A stretch of DNA of 64,000 nucleotides from Chryseobacterium cucumeris (GCF_001593385.1 NZ_LUVZ01000043.1:124001-188000), one strand, 5' to 3'; positions 43,620-51,795 are shown, numbered from the stretch's first letter. The notes: a model not told the origin generated them from the letters alone. Program-made: numbers and translations.

Positions 43620-44861
43620 CTATTTAAAAACTTCGTTCATATAATTAATTTTGTCTTCTTCACTTGGTCTGTAATACGCATTGAAAACTTCCAAACTTGT
43701 ATGTCCTGTGTACGACATAATAACTTTATCAGGAACCCGCTTGTTTTTCATTATTGTGATGAAACTTCGTCTGGCAGTATGACTTGAAATTCTACGCCAA
43801 AATTCTGAGTTCTTCTCAACTAATTCATCTCCGTATTTCATAGTTTTTTTTATTTCATCATCAAATTCAAGTTCCTGAAAAACTTCTTTGATGTAGAGAT
43901 TCATCTTTTGGTTTGTAATTTTTGGCAATTCATAATCATATTTTTCCAATATTTCTTTTGAAATAGAGTTTAGAGGAATCGCCAATTTTTTAGATTTACT
44001 TTTTAAATCAGTAACTCTAATAAAATCCCCTTGAATATCATTTTTTGAAATACGACTATAATTTCCAAAACGCATTCCTGTAGTACAACCAATTACAAAT
44101 AAGTCTCTAACCCTTTCTAATCTTTTATTTTTTGAGAAATCGTGTTCATATATCTTTGTTACTTGTTCGATATTTAACGCAATTTCATCAGTTTGAAATT
44201 TTGGTGGTTTTTTGAAACCAATAAATTCATTATTGAATGTATATTTTTTGTGTAAAGCCCAAAAAAGAAAAGTTTTCAAAAGACCAATATCACGATGAAC
44301 CGTATTTGCAGAATGATCCTTTACTTCAACACAATACTTTAGAAATTTGTTGTACAGTTTTTCATTGAAGTTTCCAAGACTAATTTTAATTTTATGATGA
44401 TTCTGAAATTCAAAAAGTAAGTTTTTATTGTAAGTATATCTTGTTTTGGTAGATTTTGAAATTCCTTTTCCTGTATAATCATTAGATTTCTCTTCAATAA
44501 ACTCTTCATAAAGTCTAAAAAAATCATCTTTAGTCTTGATTTTCTTAAATTCTTCGTCAAACCTTTGTCGAAGAATATCAATCGTTAATTCTTCATTAAT
44601 ATTTTTATATCGATTTACAATTTCTAGAAAAGAAGAACTGTAACGATCTAATTGCTTCTTTATACTTCTTTGATTATCAGCCTTAGCAGTTCTTCCATTC
44701 AAATCATTAGGTTGCCTAGTCTTCAAATCCCATTCTTGAGGCTTTATCTTTTCTCCAGTTGAGTAAATAAAACTTTTCTTTTCATTATCAAAATAAGATC
44801 GAAAATAAATTAGAGTTTCTTTGTGAGAGTTTGGTTCTTTTAATTTGAATGTGAAATTCAT
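43620..44861 (-). CDS. Tyrosine recombinase / site-specific integrase
   Basis: A 413-aa Bacteroidetes-type integrase. The N-terminal arm/SAM-like part (DFFRLYEEFIEEKSNDYTGKGISKSTKTRY) is followed by the catalytic domain with the first Arg in TTGMRFGNYSRIS, the HxxR box SSHTARRSF, the later His in SYTGHTSLEVF and the Tyr in NAYYRP. It lies at the right end of the element, reading inwards, 139 bases from the attR core. It would integrate the circle into tRNA-Ser. The 12-bp-period AGGTGCTAA repeats lie directly at its start. Confidence 0.95.
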   Translation of the reverse strand: MNFTFKLKEPNSHKETLIYFRSYFDNEKKSFIYSTGEKIKPQEWDLKTRQPNDLNGRTAKADNQRSIKKQLDRYSSSFLEIVNRYKNINEELTIDILRQRFDEEFKKIKTKDDFFRLYEEFIEEKSNDYTGKGISKSTKTRYTYNKNLLFEFQNHHKIKISLGNFNEKLYNKFLKYCVEVKDHSANTVHRDIGLLKTFLFWALHKKYTFNNEFIGFKKPPKFQTDEIALNIEQVTKIYEHDFSKNKRLERVRDLFVIGCTTGMRFGNYSRISKNDIQGDFIRVTDLKSKSKKLAIPLNSISKEILEKYDYELPKITNQKMNLYIKEVFQELEFDDEIKKTMKYGDELVEKNSEFWRRISSHTARRSFITIMKNKRVPDKVIMSYTGHTSLEVFNAYYRPSEEDKINYMNEVFK

Positions 44862-44862
44862 T

Positions 44863-44883
44863 AGGTGCTAATTTAGGTGCTAA
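44863..44883. repeat. Right arm-type repeats, two AGGTGCTAA at 12-bp period
   Basis: AGGTGCTAA at 44863-44871 and 44875-44883, same orientation and same period as 30034-30054. They begin 2 bases upstream of the integrase ATG, so binding could also control int. Confidence 0.6.
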
Positions 44884-44999
44884 AAATTCTATAAATGAAT
44901 ATAAAATTTACATATAATTATTTATGCAAATATATGTAATTTATTGATAAATAGCATTCCTATTAAAAGTAAGTGATAATACATTTCAATAGGTTCATT

Positions 45000-45016
45000 T
45001 CCCTTCCTCTCTGCAA
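45000..45016. repeat. Right attachment site (attR)
   Basis: TCCCTTCCTCTCTGCAA, an exact copy of the tRNA-Ser 3' end. Only 14 bases of tRNA are present, so this is not a second tRNA gene. Confidence 0.9.
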
Positions 45017-45022
45017 GAAACC

Positions 45023-45057
45023 AAAACCTGTGCTAATGATTAGCACAGGTTTTTTTA
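45023..45057 (+). terminator. Original tRNA-Ser terminator, displaced
   Basis: A 15-bp perfect stem (AAAACCTGTGCTAAT with ATTAGCACAGGTTTT) followed by T residues, 6 bases beyond attR. It presumably terminated tRNA-Ser before the element inserted. Confidence 0.85.
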
Positions 45058-45190
45058 TGCCTAAAATTTTGGTACCTTTTCTCATAGGTATTTATACTCA
45101 CTCTAATAATTGGTCATTTATACTCTACTGCAGGTGCCTTGTTCTTCGTTACTTTGAAATACAATCTAATCACCTAAAAAACAAATCAAT

Positions 45191-45607
45191 ATGACATCAA
45201 CAAGTGTAAATGCAAATTCCTCAGGTCAGTTAGTACTTGGAAACGGAGCACAATTCTGGGTGTATCTTTCCCCACAAAATGATACCTCTAAAATGATTTC
45301 TACATGGCGTGTAACTTTTTCACAGGGAGACTGGAGCGACTTCATCTCAAGTGAAAATCCTACCAAACAGATTCAGACTCCCAATCTTTCCGGGATCTTT
45401 GAAATCAGAGTAGAATTATTAAGCGGATCTACCGGTACCTGGCGCCAGATTCCGCCTCAGGCCGGAAGTCATAATGAAATAGGCTGTAACTCCAACTGTG
45501 CTTCAATGGTAGGAATTGTTGCAGACAGTACAAATCCTCCTATCGGAGCTATTAATGCCCATTTCTGGACCACATGGGATGCTATGTGCGGAGTAAGACA
45601 GAACTAA
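45191..45607 (+). CDS. Hypothetical protein with DUF-like secreted appearance
   Basis: A 138-aa protein without a signal peptide. It is rich in Ser, Thr, Trp and Gly (LGNGAQFWVYLSPQNDTSKMISTWRVTFSQGDWSDF), likely all-beta, and has four Cys: two close together in NEIGCNSNCASM and one in DAMCGVRQN. It is a single gene between attR and the DUF2490 gene, followed by a 12-bp stem terminator. No family recognised. Confidence 0.65.
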   Translation: MTSTSVNANSSGQLVLGNGAQFWVYLSPQNDTSKMISTWRVTFSQGDWSDFISSENPTKQIQTPNLSGIFEIRVELLSGSTGTWRQIPPQAGSHNEIGCNSNCASMVGIVADSTNPPIGAINAHFWTTWDAMCGVRQN

Positions 45608-45637
45608 CAGATAAGTCAACCAGTCCATAAAACCAAA

Positions 45638-45672
45638 TTGCCACAATATCTATATATTGTGGCAACTAATTT
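45638..45672 (+). terminator. Hairpin terminator
   Basis: TTGCCACAATAT pairs with ATATTGTGGCAA around CTAT, followed by CTAATTTTT. Confidence 0.75.
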
Positions 45673-45753
45673 TTACACCTATACACTACAATATCAAATA
45701 TTTACGTAATCATTTGATCAATGAGAGAGAGATTTCCTCAAATTACTAACAAG

Positions 45754-45773
45754 TTATACACATTTTATCCACA
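45754..45773. other. Two adjacent DnaA-box-like sequences
   Basis: TTATACACA (45754-45762) and TTATCCACA (45765-45773), both matching TTATNCACA, are separated by two bases in an AT-rich 350-base gap. Without dnaA or more boxes nearby, an origin cannot be claimed; they may be chance or a DnaA-regulated promoter. Confidence 0.3.
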
Positions 45774-46019
45774 ATTACAATACAGTTCTAAAAACTTAAT
45801 CTTTAGAAAGTTTTATTCCTAAATCTATCCTAAATCAGGCCTTTACTTTGTCTTGTTTTTAAACAGTATTAAAAGATTTTGAATAAACATTCTATGAACA
45901 AAGCCTCTAATTTTGGTATTATAAAGTATTCTCTCTGCGTATCAACAGCATTCTTATCCGTCTCATGGTTTCGCAGTTATTTAAAATTAACAGTAAAACA
46001 ATTATTCACCCTATTGAGC

Positions 46020-46814
46020 ATGAAGAAATTTTTTGCAGGATTATTTTTATTGGGATGTTTAGGAACATCGATCAAAGCGCAGATCAGTCCACCTGGACTG
46101 GGAGATGCCAACAATGCATCCTGGGGAGCCTTCGGAGTGAAGCGACAACTCGACTCTTTGGGTAAAAAACAGGCTTTGAGCTACGTAGCCATCGGGAGAA
46201 AAAGCAGTCCGGATGATCATAATCTGTTTTCGAAGCAGGCGATCATTGTTTTAAATCATGAAGTTTATCATTCCTTTGCGCCACACCAGCAATATAGTTA
46301 TGCATTAAGTTACCGACGTCAGCCACAGTATGAAAGTACAGCTCCTTATGATAAAGAAAGTACGGAACAGGAATTTAGAATTTACGGAAGATATGCCTAT
46401 ACTTTTGATCTCGGCAGGAAATGGAAACTTAAAAGTACCATACGCCAGGAATTCAGGAAATTTTTTGATGCAGACTTTTATCAAGTCGAAGAGGATTTTC
46501 AGTTGAGAACACGGATCAAGAATCAGCTCACCTATAATTTATCTCCAACAAACAATCAGAAACTGGCCTTGAGTGCAGAAGCCCTGTTTTCTATAAGCCA
46601 TCTCAATGAGCAGGATTCTGAATGGAGTTCGTTTGGATATCGTGAAATGCGTATTGCGGCGTACTATATGTTTACAATTCCGAACTCTCCTTTTACTGTA
46701 GACATAGGATATATGGACGATCTGATCAGAGACAGCAGAAGTATTCATCATGGAGGCGTTCATTATCTGGCAGCCGACCTGGTATGGAATATTCCTTATA
46801 AAAAAAACAAGTAA
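46020..46814 (+). CDS. DUF2490 family outer-membrane-like protein
   Basis: A 264-aa protein from the ATG 46020 (MKKFFAGLFLLGCLGTSIKAQ, signal peptide); the longer frame from 45879 has no credible leader. The mature part is a beta-strand-rich pattern with alternating hydrophobic and aromatic residues (SYALSYRRQPQYES, WKLKSTIRQEFRKFF, HYLAADLVWNIP), typical of DUF2490 barrel-like proteins. It is probably in the outer membrane. The function is unknown. It ends before a terminator at 46848. Confidence 0.8.
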   Translation: MKKFFAGLFLLGCLGTSIKAQISPPGLGDANNASWGAFGVKRQLDSLGKKQALSYVAIGRKSSPDDHNLFSKQAIIVLNHEVYHSFAPHQQYSYALSYRRQPQYESTAPYDKESTEQEFRIYGRYAYTFDLGRKWKLKSTIRQEFRKFFDADFYQVEEDFQLRTRIKNQLTYNLSPTNNQKLALSAEALFSISHLNEQDSEWSSFGYREMRIAAYYMFTIPNSPFTVDIGYMDDLIRDSRSIHHGGVHYLAADLVWNIPYKKNK

Positions 46815-46847
46815 TACACATAAGCAAGTATTCATACAATTGCAATA

Positions 46848-46878
46848 CAAAATCCCGATCATTACTGACCGGGATTTT
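46848..46878 (+). terminator. Terminator after the DUF2490 gene
   Basis: AAAATCCCG pairs with CGGGATTTT across ATCATTACTGAC, followed by TTGG. Confidence 0.75.
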
Positions 46879-46935
46879 TGGTTGAAAACATAAGTTTTCC
46901 GCAATATAATTAAGTATGAATGTTTGGTGTAAAAT

Positions 46936-47631
46936 TTAGTTGCACAAAGTCAGAAACTGACGGCTCAACTGCACATTGAATTTGGCTTCCGCTCTTGAGC
47001 GTGCATAAATAGTCTGTTTAAAAGCATGCACAGTTTTTAATTTCTGGTCTATAAACTCTGCAATCTGAACAACAGAAAAAAGAAAATCCCTGTATACCGC
47101 CATATTAACGGTCTGTCCATAATAGGGAAGATAAGCTTTTAAAAATGGAATGGCTTTCTGATGACGGTTGTAGCTGATACAATACCCTACTCCTTCCATT
47201 GAGGTAATAATACTGTAATTATTAATATAGTCCTGAATATTTTTACTTCCATCAAGAGCATGCGCATTTTTTGAACAAAACTTATTGATCTTATCCAGAA
47301 TATGCTGGGCATACTCCATCATGGAGATATTTTTAAATTCAAATACCTGATTCATTCCGCTGGATGGGGAAATTCCGTTTTCACTATCAATACAGAAAGA
47401 GATTCCTATTTTTTCATGATAGGGGAAAAAACAGTCTTTCACTTCAATGGAAGCATCGGGCTTTAGCATGTCATCTGCAAAGTTATAATACACATAGGGG
47501 CGATAAAGCTCTGCAAGCGCTTTCAGATAATCTGTTTCGCTGGTATTATGATATTCTTCAAACCATTTTTCAAGGTTATCGTAATAATTACTTTCAAAGT
47601 CGTTAAAGTTTAAGTAAAATGGCAATTCCAT
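46936..47631 (-). CDS. Hypothetical protein
   Basis: A 231-aa soluble protein from the ATG 47629-47631 (MELPFYLNFNDFESNYYDNL); the extended frame to 47718 adds an implausible leader. It is rich in Tyr/Phe/His, has no signal peptide or membrane segment, and ends RSRAEAKFNVQLSRQFLTLCN. It resembles uncharacterised Chryseobacterium cytoplasmic proteins, but I cannot name a family. It is single and is followed upstream by a repeat-bearing spacer. Confidence 0.6.
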   Translation of the reverse strand: MELPFYLNFNDFESNYYDNLEKWFEEYHNTSETDYLKALAELYRPYVYYNFADDMLKPDASIEVKDCFFPYHEKIGISFCIDSENGISPSSGMNQVFEFKNISMMEYAQHILDKINKFCSKNAHALDGSKNIQDYINNYSIITSMEGVGYCISYNRHQKAIPFLKAYLPYYGQTVNMAVYRDFLFSVVQIAEFIDQKLKTVHAFKQTIYARSRAEAKFNVQLSRQFLTLCN

Positions 47632-47715
47632 AGCTCTGTAATTTTGATATGACAAAGCTATATGTGTAATGCGACAAAACTTGACGTAATATATTTTTTG
47701 TAAAAAGATTTTTGT

Positions 47716-47977
47716 CAATGGTCAATTTTTGCTTCGCAAAGTCAATCGTCAATCATAATTAACGATAAAGTTCGCAAGGTTTATTGATATACAGAATTTA
47801 TCAGTTCGCAAAGGCACTCCGTTCAGCCAAAGACCTTAGTGTGTACATTGCTGAGTGAAACGCCTCTGCGGTCGAAAAAAAAGTAAACATCATAAAAACT
47901 TTGCGAACACCACGTTTAATTACATACGAGCTTATAAAATTCACAAGCGCAGCGAATTGACCATTCACCATTGACAC
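47716..47977. repeat. MITE-like intergenic element
   Basis: About 260 bases flanked by inverted copies of GTCAATGGT (47715-47723 on the left; ACCATTGAC at 47969-47977 on the right) with an inner inverted pair GTTCGCAAGGTT (47770-47781) and AACTTTGCGAAC. The inner text includes TTCGCAAAGGCACTCCG and CGCCTCTGCGGTC. I recall similar spacers from related genomes, but cannot verify copy number. No ORF. Confidence 0.55.
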
Positions 47978-49510
47978 TTATTTATCATAATTCTTCATAA
48001 TGTACTCAAAGTAGTGGATCATTTTCAGATAGTTTTCAATACTAAGATATTCATTGGTACTGTGAATACTCTGCTGCTCGGCACTGTTGATCTTAATCGG
48101 CATGAACCTATAGACGTTTTTGCTTACAATTTCATATTTACCGGCATCGGTTCCAGCCATAGTAAGATAAGGGGTAACAATGGCTCCTGGATGAATTTCT
48201 TTCACTCCGGCTTCTATCATTTTAAAAGCTCTTGTATTGGTTGGGGAAATAGCAGAAGCTTCTCTTGTATTATCAATTTCTTCTACCTCAACATCAAAAC
48301 CTTCAGTCGATTTAGCAATATGATCTCTTACATCTTTCACCGAATTTCCGGGAAGTAATCTGAAATTAACCACAAATTCCACTTCTGGAGAAAGGACGTT
48401 AGTTCCATCACTTCCTTTCATCATCGTTAAAGCTGTTGTGGTTCTAAACAAAGCATTGGTTGTATTATTTTTGGTAAGCTGGGAAATCAGTACCGGTTTT
48501 AAAAGCCATTGATTCGCCAGTGCCATTCTTGTGGCAAAAGGCATTTCACCTCCGATATTCGTAAAAAATTCTTTGATTAAAGGGGTAATAACAGGTTTCA
48601 TCTGGTGATCTTCCAGACGCTGCATGATAACAGCAGCTTTTCCGATTGCGCTTTCCATAGGAGGCATAGAAGAATGTCCACCCAGCCCTTTTACTTTGAT
48701 TTTTGCAGAAAGAAACCCTTTTTCAGCACATCCTACTACGGCAACGTCTGTATCAATTCCGGCTACATTTCCTTTTCTCATAATCAATCCCCCTTCGTCA
48801 TAGACCGCATCGAACTTCAATCCCTTTTTCTTAAAATAATCGGCAATCTGAATCGCTCCTTTCTTTCCGCCTACTTCTTCATCAAAACCGAAAGCCAGAT
48901 AAATATCACGCTGTGGAATCTGTTTGTTTTTAATCATAGAATTCATGGATTCCATCAAGGAAAAAAGCATTCCCTTCATATCTATGGCACCTCTTCCGTA
49001 GATTCTTCCGTTGGCAACAGCTCCTGAAAAAGGGGCAAATTCCCAATCTTCTGCGACTTTTGAAACGGGTTCTAAAGGTTTATCATCCGGACGGAATACA
49101 TTTGGATCATTATTCTTTATATCAGCATCTCCGGGAGGAACTACGTCCATATGGGAAAGGAATAAAATAGGCTCCAGCGAAGAATTGCTTCCTTTAAGTC
49201 TGAACACCAGTCCATATTGGTTGACCTCAACATTTTCTGTATTCTGATAGACTAACGGATAAGATGTTTTTAAATAGGTTTTGAACTGTTCAAACGGTGC
49301 ATAATCAAATTCACCCAAACTTCCTGTAGAAACGGTGGGTACTTTTATTCCTCCTGAAAGTCTCATCACTGCAGAATCATTTTTTATGGGTTTCCAGCCC
49401 TCGCCTGCCCCGATATTATTTTTTTTAAACGGATAGGTGTAGGTTTTGATCAATATGACAGCAGCCAGAATGACAACGATTCCCAAAAGGATTAAAAGAA
49501 TTTTTTTCAT
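47978..49510 (-). CDS. M20 family metallopeptidase, membrane-anchored
   Basis: A 510-aa peptidase with an N-terminal TM/signal anchor (ILLILLGIVVILAAVILIKTY). The M20 metal-binding residues are visible in LFLSHMDVVPPGD, YGRGAIDMKGMLFSLMESM and AFGFDEEVGGKKGAI, and the lid domain is in AKIKVKGLGGHSSMPPMESAIG. The C-terminal AGTDAGKYEIVSK carries the last ligand His region. The closest look is PM20D1/carboxypeptidase-type M20 enzymes acting on N-acyl amino acids or peptides. Single gene on the minus strand. Confidence 0.9.
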   Translation of the reverse strand: MKKILLILLGIVVILAAVILIKTYTYPFKKNNIGAGEGWKPIKNDSAVMRLSGGIKVPTVSTGSLGEFDYAPFEQFKTYLKTSYPLVYQNTENVEVNQYGLVFRLKGSNSSLEPILFLSHMDVVPPGDADIKNNDPNVFRPDDKPLEPVSKVAEDWEFAPFSGAVANGRIYGRGAIDMKGMLFSLMESMNSMIKNKQIPQRDIYLAFGFDEEVGGKKGAIQIADYFKKKGLKFDAVYDEGGLIMRKGNVAGIDTDVAVVGCAEKGFLSAKIKVKGLGGHSSMPPMESAIGKAAVIMQRLEDHQMKPVITPLIKEFFTNIGGEMPFATRMALANQWLLKPVLISQLTKNNTTNALFRTTTALTMMKGSDGTNVLSPEVEFVVNFRLLPGNSVKDVRDHIAKSTEGFDVEVEEIDNTREASAISPTNTRAFKMIEAGVKEIHPGAIVTPYLTMAGTDAGKYEIVSKNVYRFMPIKINSAEQQSIHSTNEYLSIENYLKMIHYFEYIMKNYDK

Positions 49511-49895
49511 AGCGGATAGTTTGTGAAGTGATTTTATTCTATAAATATAACAAAGTATTTTATGCCCAACAATATAAAGTCTGGCTTTTTCATCAATGGA
49601 ATATTACTGCAGATTTTTCGGAGTATAGATAACGAAGCGTTTTTTTATTGTAACGCACAGCTTTCTATTCTTACAACTAAATATAAGGGAACAGAGCTGC
49701 AATCAACAAGTTAATTGGAGGGAGCTTGGTGATTATAGTAACGCTGTTAGTTTGTTTTTAACGCAAAGGCACAAAGTTTTTACTGCTGATGTATATGTAA
49801 GGTGCAAGAAGATCAAAGATTTTCAGCAGGGAATTCCAATAACATTCTTTTCTCTTAAAAATGATGATGATGATTTTCGCACCGGTGCGGTTCTT
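49511..49895. other. Non-coding spacer
   Basis: 385 bases without a supported ORF. It contains a fragment resembling the MITE-like text of 47.8 kb (TTTTTAACGCAAAGGCAC near 49757) but no clear inverted repeat. Confidence 0.4.
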
Positions 49896-50660
49896 TTAAT
49901 TCAGGATTTCGTTCATTTCGGTTAAAATGATAGGTTTTCCATCTGTGATTACGATGGTATGTTCGTGCTGGGCCATATAACCGCCTTTATTGCCTACCAT
50001 GGTCCAGCCGTCTTTTAATTCTACAGCGATATTGGAATCGGTGGAAATAAATGTTTCAATAGCCACCACAGAGTTTTTCTTGAAACGTCTGGAATCATAG
50101 CGGTTTCTGTAGTTCAGCAATTCGTCAGGCTGTTCGTGTAAGCTTCTCCCTACGCCATGGCCTGCAAGATTCTTAATAACTTTAAGACCTCTCTTCTTTG
50201 CTTCTGTTTCCATTAACAATCCTATGTCTGCTATTTTCACACCGCCTTTGATATTGTCGATAGCTTTTCTTAAAATTTCTTTGGAAGCTTCCACCAATTT
50301 TTGATGTCCGTGAATATCTTCTCCGATCACAAAAGAACCTCCGTTGTCTGCCCAATATCCGTCCAGTTCTGCTGAAACATCAATATTGATCAGATCGCCT
50401 TCTTTCAAGATCCTCTGATCTGTTGGAATCCCATGGCAGAATTCATTATCCACGCTGATACACGTCCATCCTGGAAATCCATACGTAAGATAAGGTGCTG
50501 ATTTTGCTCCGAAACTTTCCAGTATTCTGGCTCCATATTCGTCAAGATCTTTGGTGGTCATGCCGGGTTTGGCGTAATCCATCATCTTCTTCAGCGTATA
50601 GGCAACAGCATCACTTACTTTTTGCATTCCGAGCATCTGATCTTCGTTGGTGATTGACAT
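49896..50660 (-). CDS. map: Type I methionine aminopeptidase
   Basis: A 254-aa enzyme from the ATG 50658-50660 (MSITNEDQMLGMQKV). It removes the initiator Met from nascent proteins. The five metal ligands are visible: Asp in INIDVSAELDGYWADNGG (two Asp), His in AGHGVGRSLHEQP, Glu in VVAIETFIS and Glu/His in MAQHEHTIVI. HGIPTDQ carries the substrate-binding His. A longer frame to 50732 exists but is not needed. Single gene, minus strand. Confidence 0.95.
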   Translation of the reverse strand: MSITNEDQMLGMQKVSDAVAYTLKKMMDYAKPGMTTKDLDEYGARILESFGAKSAPYLTYGFPGWTCISVDNEFCHGIPTDQRILKEGDLINIDVSAELDGYWADNGGSFVIGEDIHGHQKLVEASKEILRKAIDNIKGGVKIADIGLLMETEAKKRGLKVIKNLAGHGVGRSLHEQPDELLNYRNRYDSRRFKKNSVVAIETFISTDSNIAVELKDGWTMVGNKGGYMAQHEHTIVITDGKPIILTEMNEILN

Positions 50661-50785
50661 CGTTTTGTTTTGATTGTTATTGAGAACTACAAAGTTAGGA
50701 AATTTAAATATTACCTTATGCCCTGTTTCCAATCCTTACATTCATTTATTGAAAATATAGTGATTACCCCCTTCACCAACCCCCT

Positions 50786-50809
50786 CTACCCCCTTACCCA
50801 AGGGGGTAG
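50786..50809. repeat. GC-rich inverted repeat
   Basis: CTACCCCCTT and AAGGGGGTAG form a perfect 10-bp stem around ACCC. It opens the degenerate repeat tract that follows. Confidence 0.7.
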
Positions 50810-50829
50810 ATCCAGTTATCTAAGGGGCT

Positions 50830-51190
50830 ATAAGTTGTTCCATAACGGTCTCCAGCTGCTTGAATAAGGGGTGACAGGCACTTATAGAACGGTATGGAGA
50901 CTGTTAAGGAAGGGGTTACAGGCTTTTCCGAAGAGGCTGAAGGGGGGTCAATAACGGTCTCCAGCTACTTGAATAAAAGGCTATAGGGACTTATGAAAAC
51001 AGTTGAGACGGTTGTAAAGTAGTGATATCTATTTGATAAAGTGTCCGAAGATACTTACAATAATGTCTGAAGGCATTTCTTAAGTGGTTGGAGACCGTTT
51101 ACGAAATGGTTATAGCAAATTAATAAGCGACTGCAGACATTTGCTGGAGTGACTGAAAACACTTCCGAAGCTGCTGGAGACCGTTTATAA
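50830..51190. repeat. Degenerate ~21-bp tandem array
   Basis: About 360 bases built of diverged 20-22-bp units with a consensus like AGTGGCTGGAGACATTTNCGA. Clear copies include AGTGGTTGGAGACCGTTTAC (51092), AGCGACTGCAGACATTTGCT (51124) and AGCTGCTGGAGACCGTTTAT (51168). The first units (GGTCTCCAGCTGCTT near 50847) are in inverted orientation. There is no ORF; two near-inverted copies could let the tract fold. Confidence 0.6.
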
Positions 51191-51213
51191 AAAATACACT
51201 TCTAATAAAACGA

Positions 51214-51238
51214 AAAACCACTGCACAGCAGTGGTTTT
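51214..51238 (-). terminator. Terminator of the last RHS module (M5)
   Basis: AAAACCACTGC and GCAGTGGTTTT form an 11-bp stem around ACA. It is a variant of the GCCACTG/CAGTGGC hairpins that end the other modules. Confidence 0.8.
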
Positions 51239-51269
51239 GTTTATTTGTGGGTACGAGCGCGAATTCTTT

Positions 51270-51443
51270 TTAATATTTTCTTTTAAAAAAAAATCTATAA
51301 TAAATATAAATTACTATAAATAATATTATAGAAACAAGTGAAACTAGATTCGCGTTATTTAGATTAAATACGACATTGATAAAAAAAAATACCAGAAGAT
51401 AAATTACTACGAATGTAATAATAAAATTTATTAATAATCTCAT
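51270..51443 (-). CDS. 57-aa two-TM protein, candidate orphan immunity gene
   Basis: A small ORF from the ATG 51441-51443 to TAA at 51270-51272, below usual length cut-offs. The product has two hydrophobic helices, LLINFIITFVVIYLLVFFF and LVSIILFIVIYIYY, and a basic tail FFFKRKY. It lies in the position that the immunity gene takes in the other RHS modules, directly before a CGAGCG-type spacer and terminator and downstream of an RHS-core remnant. The membrane nature matches the other module proteins. The coding status is inferred from position and composition only. Confidence 0.5.
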   Translation of the reverse strand: MRLLINFIITFVVIYLLVFFFINVVFNLNNANLVSLVSIILFIVIYIYYRFFFKRKY

Positions 51444-51582
51444 ATATTAAGGTTAAATTTATTTAATATTTACATTTGAATCACTTGGGCTACTTACATT
51501 AATGTATCCCTGGCGACTGTACGAATCCTTTCGTGTGGTTTAAAAACCAAAGATCAAAATATCAGATTGAATTCCTATTTTT

Positions 51583-51795
51583 TTATGATCTTATATTTTT
51601 AACAAAAGCTCTTTTATTATTCTGAATTAATATATCAACATCACACATGATAGATATTAAATTGATAGTATTTCCACAATAAGTATTCTTCCGACAGTGG
51701 GGTATTTCAATAGCTCCTTCGCTGTTTTTGGTAAAGCTTACCCTGGCATTGCCAAGGTGATTTCTATACTGGTAAATATAACGGTTTCTCTAGAA
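51583..51795 (-). pseudogene. RHS-core remnant, module M5
   Basis: The frame encodes RNRYIYQYRNHLGNARVSF, then TKNSEGAIEI, the start of an RHS core (YxYxDHLGN), directly after the module terminator, and runs on to a stop at 51583. No start codon precedes it. It is a displaced, truncated piece of the rhs gene. The rest of 51444-51907 is non-coding spacer with a CACGAA/TTCGTG palindrome. Confidence 0.7.

Larger units (their letters stand above)
29976..45016. mobile_element. Integrated plasmid-like mobilizable element in tRNA-Ser
   Basis: A ~15.0-kb element bounded by 17-bp direct repeats of TCCCTTCCTCTCTGCAA (29976-29992 and 45000-45016). The left copy is the intact tRNA-Ser 3' end. The right-end gene is a tyrosine recombinase pointing inwards. 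Inside are plasmid replication parts (Rep_3 initiator, six iterons, DnaA box, toprim protein), a relaxase with candidate oriT, an excisionase-like HTH protein, and cargo: a type I restriction-modification operon, a structured RNA and two unknown genes. The gene order int-orf-HTH-rep-primase-mob is reminiscent of NBU-type mobilizable elements of Bacteroidetes. It would depend on a helper for conjugation, since no type IV secretion genes are present. Confidence 0.9.

Noticed and set aside
30168..44981. 14-bp direct repeat AGTAAGTGATAATA near both island ends (30181 and 44968) as a functional site
   Set aside because: Real but short and AT-rich; one copy overlaps the hsdR start region, and no symmetry with the att sites is seen, so chance is not excluded.
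45000..45016. A second tRNA gene at the right end of the island
   Set aside because: Only 14 bases of the tRNA 3' end are present; no anticodon or D arm precedes them, so it is just attR.
50830..51190. CRISPR array
   Set aside because: The units are degenerate and contiguous, with no constant repeat and no unique spacers, and no cas genes are near.
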